Assembly (NCBI RefSeq): GCF_013343235.1
Contig: NZ_CP040094.1
Span: forward strand, 4,340,501 to 4,404,500
Reading direction: 5' to 3'
DNA: 64,000 bases
Origin: Nostoc sp. TCL240-02
GTDB lineage: Bacteria > Cyanobacteriota > Cyanobacteriia > Cyanobacteriales > Nostocaceae
Shown here: positions 9,450 to 18,802 of the stretch, in pieces
How the letters are laid out: each line of letters starts with the position of its first letter
Position numbering within the stretch: the stretch's first letter is position 1
Notes under the pieces: model-generated
Seen by the model: only the letters and a program-made list of their open reading frames with translations
Told to the model about the DNA's origin: nothing
Database searches by the model: none
Program-made: the position numbers and the translations under genes

Positions 9450-9791
9450 CTATCCCAATTTCTGGTCTAAACTAACGCCACGGATTTCTGTTTTTTGCTT
9501 TCCAACTACTTCAAGATAAGCCGGTCTTGAATCATTCGCATGTTTCAGCATTTTTAGATTTTCACTTTGCTGTTGTTTTGTTCTGTTAGTTTGAGAGTTT
9601 TCTTTCAGCAATCGGTTGTAGGTACGGTACGGAATATAATGGAGAGGATTATAACCAGCAAAACGTAGCATTAAAACACATGCCCAGGAGTACTTTCCAG
9701 CAATAATTGCTTCAACTACTTTATCAAATTGTTGAGCCTTTACTGTTGTATCTAAGTTACTACTAATACCAGCAATGTCTTGATTCATCAT
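9450..9791 (-). CDS. HetP-family heterocyst commitment/differentiation protein
   Basis: 113 aa. The central block [18 protein letters not shown] followed by [19 protein letters not shown] is the HetP-family core as I know it from Anabaena HetP and its paralogues. In Anabaena PCC 7120 HetP promotes commitment to heterocyst formation under HetR control, and three paralogues modulate its timing. The tail (about 65-113) is polar and Gln/Lys-rich and shorter than in HetP itself, so this may be a paralogue. The start ATG overlaps another ATG one codon later. The upstream region (9792-9960) is where a HetR-binding site should be sought; I could not identify one by eye. Confidence 0.85.
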   Translation of the reverse strand: MMNQDIAGISSNLDTTVKAQQFDKVVEAIIAGKYSWACVLMLRFAGYNPLHYIPYRTYNRLLKENSQTNRTKQQQSENLKMLKHANDSRPAYLEVVGKQKTEIRGVSLDQKLG

Positions 9792-9960
9792 AGTGTTTAA
9801 TTATTTTGGATGAAGTAAACTAGTTCAGTTTCTGCGATTGTTAGCGTTTCAATTGAGGTTTACAAACTGCACTAACTTTTTTGCAGATGTTAAATCGCTT
9901 TCGGGAAATTATCAGCAATTTGGCAGTGTTGGATGTTGACGAGGGCTAAAAATCCGTCTA

Positions 9961-10227
9961 TCAACAGATGCGTACATAACTTTCCCAAGCTCTAATTAGC
10001 TCCCGCAGCTTTGAGCAGTAAAGATACAGACTGAAACTTCTCTGCTGTTTGAGCTTTACCTTGGCGCTATTAAGCAGAGTTTTAATGATTTTGGCTGATA
10101 ACTCCCCTAGTAAACTAGTTTGGGCAAGAGCTAGCTTGTAGTAGGGATACAAATTATATAGATTCATTGCTGAACTGTCCCCTTGGCTTGAGGTTTCGAC
10201 TGCATTTGACCTGATGATTATTTTCAT
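9961..10227 (-). CDS. Possible small protein of unknown function
   Basis: 88 aa, upstream of and in the same direction as the HetP-family gene (169-bp gap). It is Leu/Lys/Ser-rich with a predicted alpha-helical middle (LLGELSAKIIKTLLNSAKVK) and no motif I recognise. Because it sits beside hetP in a gene-poor, AT-rich stretch it could be a real small gene or chance. Comparison with other Nostoc hetP-like loci would decide. Confidence 0.3.
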   Translation of the reverse strand: MKIIIRSNAVETSSQGDSSAMNLYNLYPYYKLALAQTSLLGELSAKIIKTLLNSAKVKLKQQRSFSLYLYCSKLRELIRAWESYVRIC

Positions 10228-11338
10228 GAACTAACCTTTGATTAAAAACAATCAAGTTTTTAACCAAGTTTGTTGGCTGCTCATTCCTAATTATCCAGAT
10301 TCCCTCTGATGAATTGAGGAAACTGTAGCTTTTACTTGTTAGTAACTGAAAGGTAAAAATTTATCTTTTGTCTTTTCATTTAACTGGTAGGACAAAAGTC
10401 TAGGTGTAGCTCTTGGTAGATGCAGTTTTATCCTCTGAAACTTTATCGACTCCTAATTCAATCAATTTTCTCTGTTAAAACGCCTGTATTTCTTACTACT
10501 GGTTAATTAAGCAATTTCCGGCAAGTTTTCATATTTTTTCGAGTAGTGGAAAAAATTTATTTATCTTTGAGCTTTAACAACGTCATTCGTATGTATACTA
10601 TTTTTTGTCGTTAATGTCATCTACTAAGTTAGCAGATTTTTAAGTTAAATTTACTGAATGTATTTCGATACGTACTTGCCTATTGTGCAACTTTTAATTT
10701 TGTCCTCCTTTACTAATTTATGAGGGGTCTGACCCCTCACACAATCTCAATTTAAACCCTTTATTATTGTCGAGTCTCTAGAAAATACTACCATTAAGTA
10801 TGATGTAAAACAACTTCTAAAAATAGTAACTGCTAAAGAATAAAAAACATTCGCAGCCATAGCCTTGAGCCTATTTTCTTAATAAGTTAAATTAGATAAT
10901 GATATTTATTATGCTGATGGTTCTTGATTTACAAGAACTACAGATTCAATGTATATAAATGAAATCGCTGTAAACCAATCGTGAATATTTCATGATTATC
11001 AGCTATTAATAATAGCTAGCTTATAGCACGCACTTATATTTTATTTTTGAAAAACTCTTTACTATTACTTCTTGCCTAACTATGCAAGTAAATATGACTA
11101 CGCCACGCTGTGCGAAAAAAATCAAAGCGGATTGCTACAGTTTTAATTATTATCAATTGAAGAATGTAAAATATCTGTAGTAAGATGCTTTGAATAAAAA
11201 TATGTATTAGGTGAAATCTCTAAAATATTATAAATTATAATATTATCAATTTTATTCAACAGTAACTTATCTATGTCTTTAATCTTTAAAAAATTTCTCA
11301 AGTAGAGACGACGGATGCTGTGACACTCGGGCTAAATA
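10228..11338. other. Gene-poor AT-rich stretch
   Basis: No ORF I can support on either strand. Notable pieces: a 9-bp-arm hairpin TGAGGGGTC-T-GACCCCTCA at 10721-10739, and AAATCAAAGCGGATT at about 11120, a phrase repeated at 36844 and probably part of a dispersed repeat. The stretch probably holds decayed DNA, since an ABC-transporter remnant follows directly. Confidence 0.45.
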
Positions 11339-11447
11339 CTAGTAGAAACCATCAATTTGCATGAGTTTGTGATGAGTGCTTTGCTCAACAATAATACCTC
11401 GGTCTAGAACAAAGATATAGTCGGCATAGAGTAGTCTAGAGTTCTCA
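11339..11447 (-). pseudogene. Remnant of an ABC-transporter ATPase C-terminus
   Basis: Reading the minus strand in the frame ending with TAG at 11341-11339 gives ADYIFVLDRGIIVEQ, then STHHKLMQIDGFY and a stop. This is the end of an ABC ATPase of the exporter (MsbA/HlyB/HepA-like) type, the piece after the H-loop (consensus ADxIxVLDxGxIVExGTHxELL). Upstream the frame loses family similarity and runs into dispersed repeat DNA, so only about 35 codons remain. The parent family cannot be fixed further. Confidence 0.75.
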
Positions 11448-11584
11448 CTACTTCAACTCTTACCATTACTGAAATTTTCCTTTGCTTCCGGAAATACTCG
11501 GAAAATAAAATCAGAAATTTAAACTCTGCTTTCTCAGATAAAGACAGGCTAATCCTGGCAACGCATATACTATAGCGGTTCTCA

Positions 11585-11700
11585 ATTGCATCGAATACAG
11601 ACCTAAGCCCCAGTCCCTTCTCCTTGAAGGGAAGGGGAGTAAGATTCAAAGCCTCTCTCCTTTTAAGAAAGAGGTTTGGAGAAAGGTCAAAGTGTATTGC
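11585..11700. repeat. Dispersed repeat with CCTTCTCCTTGAAGGGAAGGGG and CTCTCTCCTTTTAAGAAAGAGG hairpins
   Basis: Two adjacent purine/pyrimidine inverted repeats (CCCTTCTCCTTGAAGGG, CCTCTCTCCTTTTAAGAAAGAGG). The phrase CCTCTCC...GAGAGGG recurs at 16120-16180, suggesting a dispersed family. A 100-codon ORF running over this region is made of repeat plus transposed sequence and is not annotated. Confidence 0.55.
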
Positions 11701-11780
11701 ATCCATAGACGCGTAGCGCCTACTCTTACGAGAACGCTTTCAGTGAACCCGCAGGGTATGAGAACCGTTTTGATAGCTAA

Positions 11781-14186
11781 TCAATTAATAACTAAGTAAA
11801 TTCCCCAGATTGCCATTGCCCGTAAGTAGGTGCTAGCGCGGAAAGTACCAGCTGCGGTGATAGCTTCAGGGGTGCGAAATTGCAGCCCATTTTCATAAAT
11901 TTGCTTGACTACAGCCTGTGTTAACCTCAACGCTTCATCTTTCATTCCCATTTGCACAAGAAAAGCCGCTAGCCCAAAGTTTATCCCAGTCCAAACTTCT
12001 AAAGGATGAGTAGCTTTAGGGTTTTCTGGTGAACCATCAGGACGAACACCATTCGCAGCACCAAACTCTCCATTGCAGAATTTCAAAAAGCAAGCATCAT
12101 AAACAGTTTTTAGGGCAGAAAGGGCGCGATCGCTCGGTACAATATCTGGTAAGTCCAATAGTCGGGCGTAGAATTGTCCGCATAATTGATCCGCCATTAC
12201 CACATCAGAACCACTTTGACTATCAAGTTGGTAATATTGCCCATTCCAAAGTTTTTCTTGATAAATAGGAAGAGATTGTGCCAACCAAGCTTCATAAGTA
12301 GACTTTTGCGCCGCCAACTCTGCTGTGTTACCTGTCTGGTAAGTTAATAAAATATCGCTAATTGCGATCGCAGCCTCTAGCGCCGCTAACCATAACCCAC
12401 CACAATAGGCGCTGACACCCTGTAACCGCCAATCATCAAAGGTTTGGTCAGGCGCACCAGAATTTTCGGGAATCCCATCGCCATCAAGGTCAAAGGTTTT
12501 CAGGTAGTCCAGGGTTTGAACGATGGCAGGCCAGCAATCTGCTAGAAATTCTACATCGTCAGCACCCGTGAGCAGAAAATCACGGTATACTTGCAAGACA
12601 AAATCACTACCCAAATCTTTCCACAAATTGCAGTCTTGATAGCTGGTGTAGTTGGTTTTCTGCCAAACGTGTTCATTTGGTGCCCCTAAATCGTGGGGTG
12701 TTGCACCTGCAACTTTGCGAACCGCGATCGGGCTTTCTGCCTTAATTGTCATGTAATAGCCAATTATTCGGGGTGTATCATCACCTTGAGGAATCGCCCG
12801 TGCAAACGCCCGAATCACCGATTTTTCTAATTCTGGAAACAGCATCAGCAGGGCAAAAGAACCATACAGGCGCACATCTAGGCTTTCATACCACCGATAA
12901 TCTAGACACTCCAGCACCGCAAACTGACCGATGGGGTCAAGTTCTGATGCTGCACTCCAGAGAGTACCGCCGCTAGTGAGATCGTAAAGCTCGTTAAATA
13001 GAGCCATTTTAAACCAATTGGGTAAATCTTCCCGGTCAAGAATGGGTTGTTGCCAAGTTTGAATTTGCGATCGCCAGGTTTGATATTCTTGGAGGGCAGT
13101 AGATGCGATCGCCCAAGCATTATTTCCACTTTTATCAAAGAAGTCTGTATATCTGCGATAATAGTTGACTCCGGCGGCAAATTCTGTAATGGGTAAATCC
13201 CAAGCGAGGACAAAGGGGATTTCGAGAGTTTCGCCTGGTTGGAGAGTGAAACGAAGTGCGATCGCAGCCCCTAACTGTTCACCTTCTGCGACTGGATTAG
13301 CATCTATATAATTGGACAAAGAACCATCTTTGGCAAAACTTTCCCACACCTCATCACCAGTTCCATCAGGATTCCAGCGAGTGTGGTGAAATAGTTCTAC
13401 TTGGGGATGTTTCAGTGTCGCAATACACCAAGTTCCATCTCCTTCTTGCAAAGCATCACTACCAACCCGCCTTAAAAGACAGCCAAAGTGTTGTGGATTT
13501 TCAACTATTTGGTTATAGTTTCCTTGACTTTCGCCCCAATGTGGTTGGTATTCATAAACCGGACTACCATCATCACGCACTTGCACTTGGGGAGATTTGA
13601 GGGCATTAGTAAACCAGCCCACCATATTTTGCCAAGTGAGCATGATGCTGAGGGTAATTGGTGCATCTGTAGGGTTATGGGCATTCCAGAGGAATGTTGC
13701 CACAGGGTAGCTAGTTTCTTGATAATTACCTGCCCAAATTGGGGAAAATTGTTCACAAGTCAACTGTGCTTGAAATACATTTTCGTACACAAACCAGCTA
13801 CGTGGGTATAGCGCGTGATAATTACCAGTCCCCTCTGTACTGGCAAGCGTTGGATACCACTGCCAAGCTTTGAGAGTATTATCATCGGGCCCTTGGGTAG
13901 ATAAAGCGTAGGCTTGGGTAGATGTGCCATTGGATTCAAATACACTGAATTGACAAGCGGGGACGTTTTTGAAGGTATGCTCACCGCCGTCGATGTGCCA
14001 CAGGTTAAAATCTCCCCGTGAAGAACGACCGATACAACCTGCACCAAAGCCACCTAAAGGCATACCATGCCAAGGGCCATCATCGATATTACTTGCGTAG
14101 CGGACGGTATAAGGTTTGTCCCAGCCTAAACCGATGGGACGGCTCCAAGTACAAGAGGGAATTTTCACAGAGAGTTGATTTGTCAT
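11781..14186 (-). CDS. GH116 family glycosidase (GBA2-like beta-glucosidase/glucosylceramidase)
   Basis: 801 aa, no signal peptide, so probably cytosolic. The N-terminal beta-sandwich (about 20-345) contains PLGGFGAGCIGRSSRGDFNLW and WQNMVGWF; the C-terminal (alpha/alpha)6 barrel (about 385-800) contains LFNELYDLTSGGTLW with the likely nucleophile Glu399 and GAPDQTFDDW with the likely acid/base Asp580, as in Thermoanaerobacterium GH116 and human GBA2. Family members cleave beta-glucosides, beta-xylosides or glucosylceramide. The physiological substrate here is unknown, but a ceramide-glucosyltransferase-like gene fragment lies at the far right of the window, so a glycolipid is conceivable. 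It is a single gene. Confidence 0.92.
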   Translation of the reverse strand: MTNQLSVKIPSCTWSRPIGLGWDKPYTVRYASNIDDGPWHGMPLGGFGAGCIGRSSRGDFNLWHIDGGEHTFKNVPACQFSVFESNGTSTQAYALSTQGPDDNTLKAWQWYPTLASTEGTGNYHALYPRSWFVYENVFQAQLTCEQFSPIWAGNYQETSYPVATFLWNAHNPTDAPITLSIMLTWQNMVGWFTNALKSPQVQVRDDGSPVYEYQPHWGESQGNYNQIVENPQHFGCLLRRVGSDALQEGDGTWCIATLKHPQVELFHHTRWNPDGTGDEVWESFAKDGSLSNYIDANPVAEGEQLGAAIALRFTLQPGETLEIPFVLAWDLPITEFAAGVNYYRRYTDFFDKSGNNAWAIASTALQEYQTWRSQIQTWQQPILDREDLPNWFKMALFNELYDLTSGGTLWSAASELDPIGQFAVLECLDYRWYESLDVRLYGSFALLMLFPELEKSVIRAFARAIPQGDDTPRIIGYYMTIKAESPIAVRKVAGATPHDLGAPNEHVWQKTNYTSYQDCNLWKDLGSDFVLQVYRDFLLTGADDVEFLADCWPAIVQTLDYLKTFDLDGDGIPENSGAPDQTFDDWRLQGVSAYCGGLWLAALEAAIAISDILLTYQTGNTAELAAQKSTYEAWLAQSLPIYQEKLWNGQYYQLDSQSGSDVVMADQLCGQFYARLLDLPDIVPSDRALSALKTVYDACFLKFCNGEFGAANGVRPDGSPENPKATHPLEVWTGINFGLAAFLVQMGMKDEALRLTQAVVKQIYENGLQFRTPEAITAAGTFRASTYLRAMAIWGIYLVIN

Positions 14187-14417
14187 CGCCTAATGTTATA
14201 GCGTGCAGTTACGTCAATGAAGACTAGCGCGATGTGCGATTTTTCTCAAGGGGCACAAATATCAATACTTGTCGGGTTTTGGGGGAAAGAGAAAAGGTTA
14301 AAGGGGAAAAACCTTATATATCAACCCTTAGACTCCTTTTACTCTCATCTTAAACGAGCAATATTGACACAAATATGCCTTCTCGATTCAGTAGTCTAAC
14401 TAAGTTGGCACAATAAC

Positions 14418-14508
14418 AGGACTTACGCAAAAAATAGCCCAAACCTTAATTTCCACGTAGAGGCAATTCATGAATTGCGCCTACCACGTGTAGTTTTGCC
14501 TAAGTCCT
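14418..14508. repeat. MITE-like inverted-repeat element, family 1
   Basis: 91 bp with ends AGGACTTACGCAAAA and TTTTGCCTAAGTCCT (14 of 15 complementary) and an internal GGCAATTCATGAATTGCGCC palindrome. A relative lies at 48300-48415, and a lone end (AGGACTTACGCAAAAG) sits at 19958. It has no coding capacity, so is probably a non-autonomous transposable element. Confidence 0.75.
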
Positions 14509-14701
14509 AAATAAAATAAAACTAGGCTAAAACCCTTATTGCCTATTACCTATTGCCTTATCCCGCCGATAATTATTTACGCCCACTTACTTAGTAACAT
14601 CTGGCTCAGTTTGACAAAATATATCTCGGCAAAAATCCGAAAAGCAGCAATTTCAGCTTGTAGCTCAGTATATACTTACAAAATTAATATTCACTTAGTA
14701 C

Positions 14702-14757
14702 AGCTGCTACCATATCAAACAAGACTTAGAGCAAAATCCTCTTGTTTGATATGGTAG
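14702..14757. repeat. Long hairpin CTACCATATCAAACAAG / CTTGTTTGATATGGTAG
   Basis: Seventeen-base complementary arms separated by about 22 nt; the right arm ends 112 bp before the PPC-protein start codon. Perfect arms of this length are not expected by chance. It may act as an RNA hairpin in the 5' leader or be a remnant of a small mobile element. Confidence 0.65.
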
Positions 14758-14868
14758 GCAAAGTTCCACCACAGTGTATTATGAGTCTCAATAGGAATAT
14801 AATTTTTTTGACTTCAAATTTGTCTATCTGTTAAATACGAAATCATCCGCAAAATTAGGAGCGTAATT

Positions 14869-16101
14869 ATGCTACTAGAAACCAAAAACTATTGCCACAA
14901 ATTAAGCCGCATTTTAATTTGTTCCTTGGGCAGTAGTTTGTTGATCGCGAGCAATGTGCTACCTATAAATGCTTTGGGAAAACCTCAACATTCTCAAGGT
15001 TTCATAATTGCCAAATCACCAGATGAGAGACAACCAGAAGCAGTAGAAAAAGGAATTGAGCAACTTCCTGCTTCTCAAGCATCAATATCTCCAAGAAAGA
15101 AGACATCTATTGAGTCGCCAATACAGACTCGTCCTATATCTTCTAATACAGAAACTTCCCAGCCAACCTCGAATGCTTCAAATGATGACTCTACTTCTAG
15201 ATCACCTAGACGTAGGACTTCTAACTCAAATTCTAATCGTTCCAATAGTAGTGCATCTAGATCGTCTGGAGTCAGGGCTTCTAATTCAAATACCAATCGT
15301 TCTAATGCTGGCTCTGGGAGAGTTAGCAAGCCAAGTTCTAATGTAGCTAGAAGTGGCAACCAAAATATCGAGCGTCCGGCAGTTTATGCACCTGCGACAC
15401 CTACTTATAAAGAGATTAACTTTGTAGATGTCGCATTGGGTATTCTGAGTAAAAGTGACTTTCAATCTCAAGGTAGATATTTTCATTTCTATGAGTTTGA
15501 AGGTAGAGAAAATCAACTAGTTCAAATTAGGCTTGTTGGTAGTAAAGATACACGTAGATCAAATAACTTGAGTTTAAATCCTTTGTTATTTCTGCACGAT
15601 CCTGATGATAATGTCATCGTCAAAAAAGGCACTTTGGAAAAAAGCAGTGATGGTGATGATGCCTTCATTTTTGCGCGGTTGCCTAAGAATGGCATTTACA
15701 AAATTGCAGTTACTAGCCGAGATACCGGTGAGATCGGTCGCTATAGTTTGGCTCTGAGGAATGACAGAGCTAGCTATACCTTAGATGAAGCAGGCCAACT
15801 AAGCGCCAATAGCTCAACCTTGAAACAAAATGGAGGCGCTTACAATGTTTCTAATTTCCAAGGAAGAAAAAATCAGCTTGTAAGCATTCGTGTAGATAGT
15901 GTTGATGAAGAATTTTCTCCTTATGTAGCTTTGCTAAATTCAAAAGGACAGACGATCGCTATAGATAGAGACAAAGATAAAGCCGGCACCTACAGCGCTT
16001 TAATTGACCGAGCTAGGTTGCCTGAAGATGACACTTACTATATAGTTGTCAGTTCCAAAAATCCACAGGAACGCGGTAAATATAGATTGACTCTCTTCTG
16101 A
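14869..16101 (+). CDS. Secreted protein with Ser/Asn-rich linker and two PPC-like (bacterial pre-peptidase C-terminal) domains
   Basis: 410 aa. The signal peptide ends near the NALG region (about residue 37). Residues about 40-180 are low complexity, with a repeated SNSNSNRSN / ASNSNTNRSN motif. Two beta-rich domains follow (about 190-300 and 303-410) with paired motifs: YFHFYEFEGRENQLVQIRL / YNVSNFQGRKNQLVSIRV and GIYKIAVTSRDTGEIGRYSL / DTYYIVVSSKNPQERGKYRL. This is the PPC-domain pattern found on secreted peptidases and surface proteins of cyanobacteria; no catalytic domain is present. The AGGAG 8 bp before the ATG is a good RBS. Role unknown, perhaps cell-surface binding. Confidence 0.8.
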   Translation: MLLETKNYCHKLSRILICSLGSSLLIASNVLPINALGKPQHSQGFIIAKSPDERQPEAVEKGIEQLPASQASISPRKKTSIESPIQTRPISSNTETSQPTSNASNDDSTSRSPRRRTSNSNSNRSNSSASRSSGVRASNSNTNRSNAGSGRVSKPSSNVARSGNQNIERPAVYAPATPTYKEINFVDVALGILSKSDFQSQGRYFHFYEFEGRENQLVQIRLVGSKDTRRSNNLSLNPLLFLHDPDDNVIVKKGTLEKSSDGDDAFIFARLPKNGIYKIAVTSRDTGEIGRYSLALRNDRASYTLDEAGQLSANSSTLKQNGGAYNVSNFQGRKNQLVSIRVDSVDEEFSPYVALLNSKGQTIAIDRDKDKAGTYSALIDRARLPEDDTYYIVVSSKNPQERGKYRLTLF

Positions 16102-16196
16102 TAGTTTAGGTTGGATAAAAACCTCTCCCTGGTTTTACTACGCAAAATCTCTCCCTTTCCGAGCCGGAGAGGGACATTCTAGTAAGGGAGAAATTT

Positions 16197-18233
16197 TTAC
16201 TGAGACAACCGCCAAATCTTAATGGTGTTGTCTTCACTACCACTGACAAGGGTCTTGCTATCAGGACTGAAGGCTACGGATGTCACAGTGTTGGTATGCC
16301 CTGTTAATGTGAGAATTTCTTCTCCTGTGGCCGAATTCCAGAGTTTGATAGCGCGATCGCGGCTACCACTGGCAATAATTTTACCATCGGCACTAAAGGC
16401 TACGGTTGTGACTGTATTGGCGTGTCCCGCCAGTGTGCGAATTTCTTTTCCCGTCAGTAGATTCCAAAGTTTAATGGTGCGATCGCGGCTAGCACTGGCT
16501 AAAATTTTCCCATCTGGGCTAATAGCTACAGCTGTTACTGTTTGATAATTTCCCTCTAGTGTGCGGATTGAGTACCCTTTTGTGAGATTCCAGATTTTGA
16601 TCGTCTTGTCAAAACTGCCACTAGCAAGAATCACACTATCAGGACTGATGGCTAGCGATCGCACCCAGAATGTATGCCCTACCAATGTCCGAATTTGCTC
16701 TCCTGTTGCTAAATCCCAAATTTTGATGGTGTTGTCATCACTACCACTCACCAGAGTCTCGCTATCAGCGCTGATCGCTAGGGCACGAACTGAGTCAGAA
16801 TGCCCTGTAAGAGTGCGAATTTGTTTTCCTGTTGCTAAATTCCAAATTTTGATGGTGCTGTCATCACTAGCACTTACCAAAGTTTTCCCATCTGGGCTAA
16901 TTACTAACGTATTCACCTGCTGAGAATAGGCGTTGAGTGAAGATATTTCTTTCCCGGTGGCGAGATTCCAAAGTTTGATTGTGCCATCGCCTCCACTGCT
17001 GGCAATGGTTTTACCATCAGGGCTGATGGCAACAGATAAAACCGAGTTTTCATCTCCTTGGATGGTGTTAGCTAAGGAAACCCTACCCAAAGTAATCTTT
17101 GGTGGTTGACCTAAAAGCACGTCATCTTTGCCAGAATTATTATGCTGACTCAGCCTAGAAACTAAACTGGTTTGAATCCGGCGAAAATGTTTATACCAAG
17201 ATTCTTGGAATCCGAACAACAGAATAAAAGCACTTACCAAAATTAAAGTTCTCAGTAAGGGATAACTTTTTGGTAAAGATGGGGCTTGAGTTGCGGGAAT
17301 TTTTCCAGATGACTTACCGGCTGGTGGTAGGGCGAGGAGTTGTTTTGGAGTTAAGTCTTTGAGAACTTCATCAGCTGACTGGTAACGTTCATGGATATCT
17401 TTTTTTAAAAGTTTGTCGATGACAAAATCCAACTCGGTATTTAATGGACTCCGCAAATATTCCCGCCAATTACTCACCCACGCATACCCCGATTCCATCC
17501 ACAACTGAAAGGGGGAAGTTCCCGTTAGCAAATGAAAGCAGGTAGCGCCTAAACCAAACAAGTCACTGGCAGGAAAAGCTTTACCATCTCTAATTTGTTC
17601 TAAGGGAGAATAACCATGTGAACCAATGGATGTACCAGACTTGTGCTGAACTTTGGCGGTGAATTGCTTTGAAGAACCGAAATCAATCAGACTTAATCGC
17701 CCATCACTTTTATGACGGATAATATTTTCTGGCTTGATATCCCGATGAATGACTTTGCGATCGTGGATAAATCTCAGGATGGGCAATAAATCTAGCAAAA
17801 TATATTGAATATCCTTAGCGTTATAACCCTTGCGCTGTTGCAACTCCTTTAATAAATTATCGCCATTGATAAACTGCTGCACTAAATATAGGCAGCCGTC
17901 TTGCTCAAAGTAAGCTATTAAAGTTGGAATTTGGGGATGTTCCCCAAGGTCTTGTAGTCGCTGCGCTTCTTCGGCAAACAACTCCATCGCCTTTTTTTGC
18001 GACCAAGTTCCTTGGAACTTTGGAGCTAATTGCTTGATAACACAGCGTTCATTGAGTTTATCGACATCTTCTGATAGATAGGTTCTGCCAAATCCCCCCT
18101 CATCTGAAAGGACTCGGATGACACGGAAGCGATTTCTTAAAAGTGACACCAACGGGGTGCTACAACTTTGGCAAAACTTCTTTCCATTGGGATTCAGGGG
18201 ATTTAGGCAATCGGGATTTAAGCAGCAGATCAT
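16197..18233 (-). CDS. Ser/Thr protein kinase fused to a seven-bladed WD40 propeller
   Basis: I use the ATG at 18233 (678 aa), which starts MICCLNPDC; a longer frame to 18260 exists. Layout: a four-Cys zinc-ribbon-like N-terminus (CxxxxC ... CxxC); a kinase domain (about 35-300) with a GGFGRTYL P-loop, VIKQ lysine, VIHRDIKPENII catalytic loop and LIDFGSSKQF; one transmembrane helix (about 325-345); then seven WD40 repeats ending IKLWNLATGK / IKIWDLATGE and similar. This is the PknB-like/WD40 architecture of Nostoc and related cyanobacteria; the propeller is presumably a protein-binding scaffold. The repeats are very alike at DNA level, so recombination between blades is likely. Confidence 0.93.
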   Translation of the reverse strand: MICCLNPDCLNPLNPNGKKFCQSCSTPLVSLLRNRFRVIRVLSDEGGFGRTYLSEDVDKLNERCVIKQLAPKFQGTWSQKKAMELFAEEAQRLQDLGEHPQIPTLIAYFEQDGCLYLVQQFINGDNLLKELQQRKGYNAKDIQYILLDLLPILRFIHDRKVIHRDIKPENIIRHKSDGRLSLIDFGSSKQFTAKVQHKSGTSIGSHGYSPLEQIRDGKAFPASDLFGLGATCFHLLTGTSPFQLWMESGYAWVSNWREYLRSPLNTELDFVIDKLLKKDIHERYQSADEVLKDLTPKQLLALPPAGKSSGKIPATQAPSLPKSYPLLRTLILVSAFILLFGFQESWYKHFRRIQTSLVSRLSQHNNSGKDDVLLGQPPKITLGRVSLANTIQGDENSVLSVAISPDGKTIASSGGDGTIKLWNLATGKEISSLNAYSQQVNTLVISPDGKTLVSASDDSTIKIWNLATGKQIRTLTGHSDSVRALAISADSETLVSGSDDNTIKIWDLATGEQIRTLVGHTFWVRSLAISPDSVILASGSFDKTIKIWNLTKGYSIRTLEGNYQTVTAVAISPDGKILASASRDRTIKLWNLLTGKEIRTLAGHANTVTTVAFSADGKIIASGSRDRAIKLWNSATGEEILTLTGHTNTVTSVAFSPDSKTLVSGSEDNTIKIWRLSQ

Positions 18234-18802
18234 GATCTGACAGGCGCGACTGCATGACAACTTAGGCTAAGTTTGCCCCTAACTTTCCCTTAAGAAAATC
18301 GACTCTCGCTTACTTGTGGTAGAAAACCCTGTTCTAGGGATTGGGGAATTACTTAATATAGTTAGCGTTTGTAAATAGTAGTCAGTCTTCCTCATTTGTG
18401 GAAAACTACGAGAGCCATAAAATTAATTATTCTTCCGATTATATAATAATCTGAATAGAAATATTTCTCTGAACTGCTACCCCTAGTAATTTTGCTTGTA
18501 TATTGATAAGCATAAATTGACTAAGTATTAAGTAAAATCCTGATTAATTAACCATCACTGACGATGTAATGTAGTTGCAATATTTACTAGATTTGTTTTT
18601 GATATTTTCAATTGCTCATGATAATTGCTAATTTGATACTTTAGGCAATAAAAGGTTGTTCGAAAAGTATTTTGCTGTGATTTTAGACACTTTTCGATCC
18701 CCTAAATCACCCTTTTTAATGGAGATTTAGGAAGATCTGCAACTATTGGATACATCACAAATAACTTTTAAAATATCTTCTAACTTAATTTTGCTACCTT
18801 GT
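18234..18802. other. Intergenic stretch between two kinase genes
   Basis: AT-rich without an ORF. An inverted repeat CGAAAAGT ... ACTTTTCG lies at about 18660-18697. The upstream part should contain the promoter of the downstream WD40 kinase (minus strand). I see no other structure. Confidence 0.4.

Larger units (their letters stand above)
14187..14868. other. Intergenic stretch between GH116 and the PPC-domain gene
   Basis: Contains the MITE-like element at 14418-14508 and, at about 14702-14757, a near-palindrome (CTACCATATCAAACAAGA ... CTTGTTTGATATGGTAG) with 16-18-bp arms around about 20 nt. The hairpin could terminate transcription or belong to another small repeat. Short ORFs here have no support. 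Confidence 0.5.

Noticed and set aside
11404..11706. 100-codon ORF on the minus strand
   Set aside because: Most of it is dispersed repeat sequence; only the last few codons overlap the ABC-ATPase remnant, and in the wrong frame.
14539..14757. 72-codon plus-strand ORF next to the hairpin
   Set aside because: Lies over the repeat and palindrome; no similarity.
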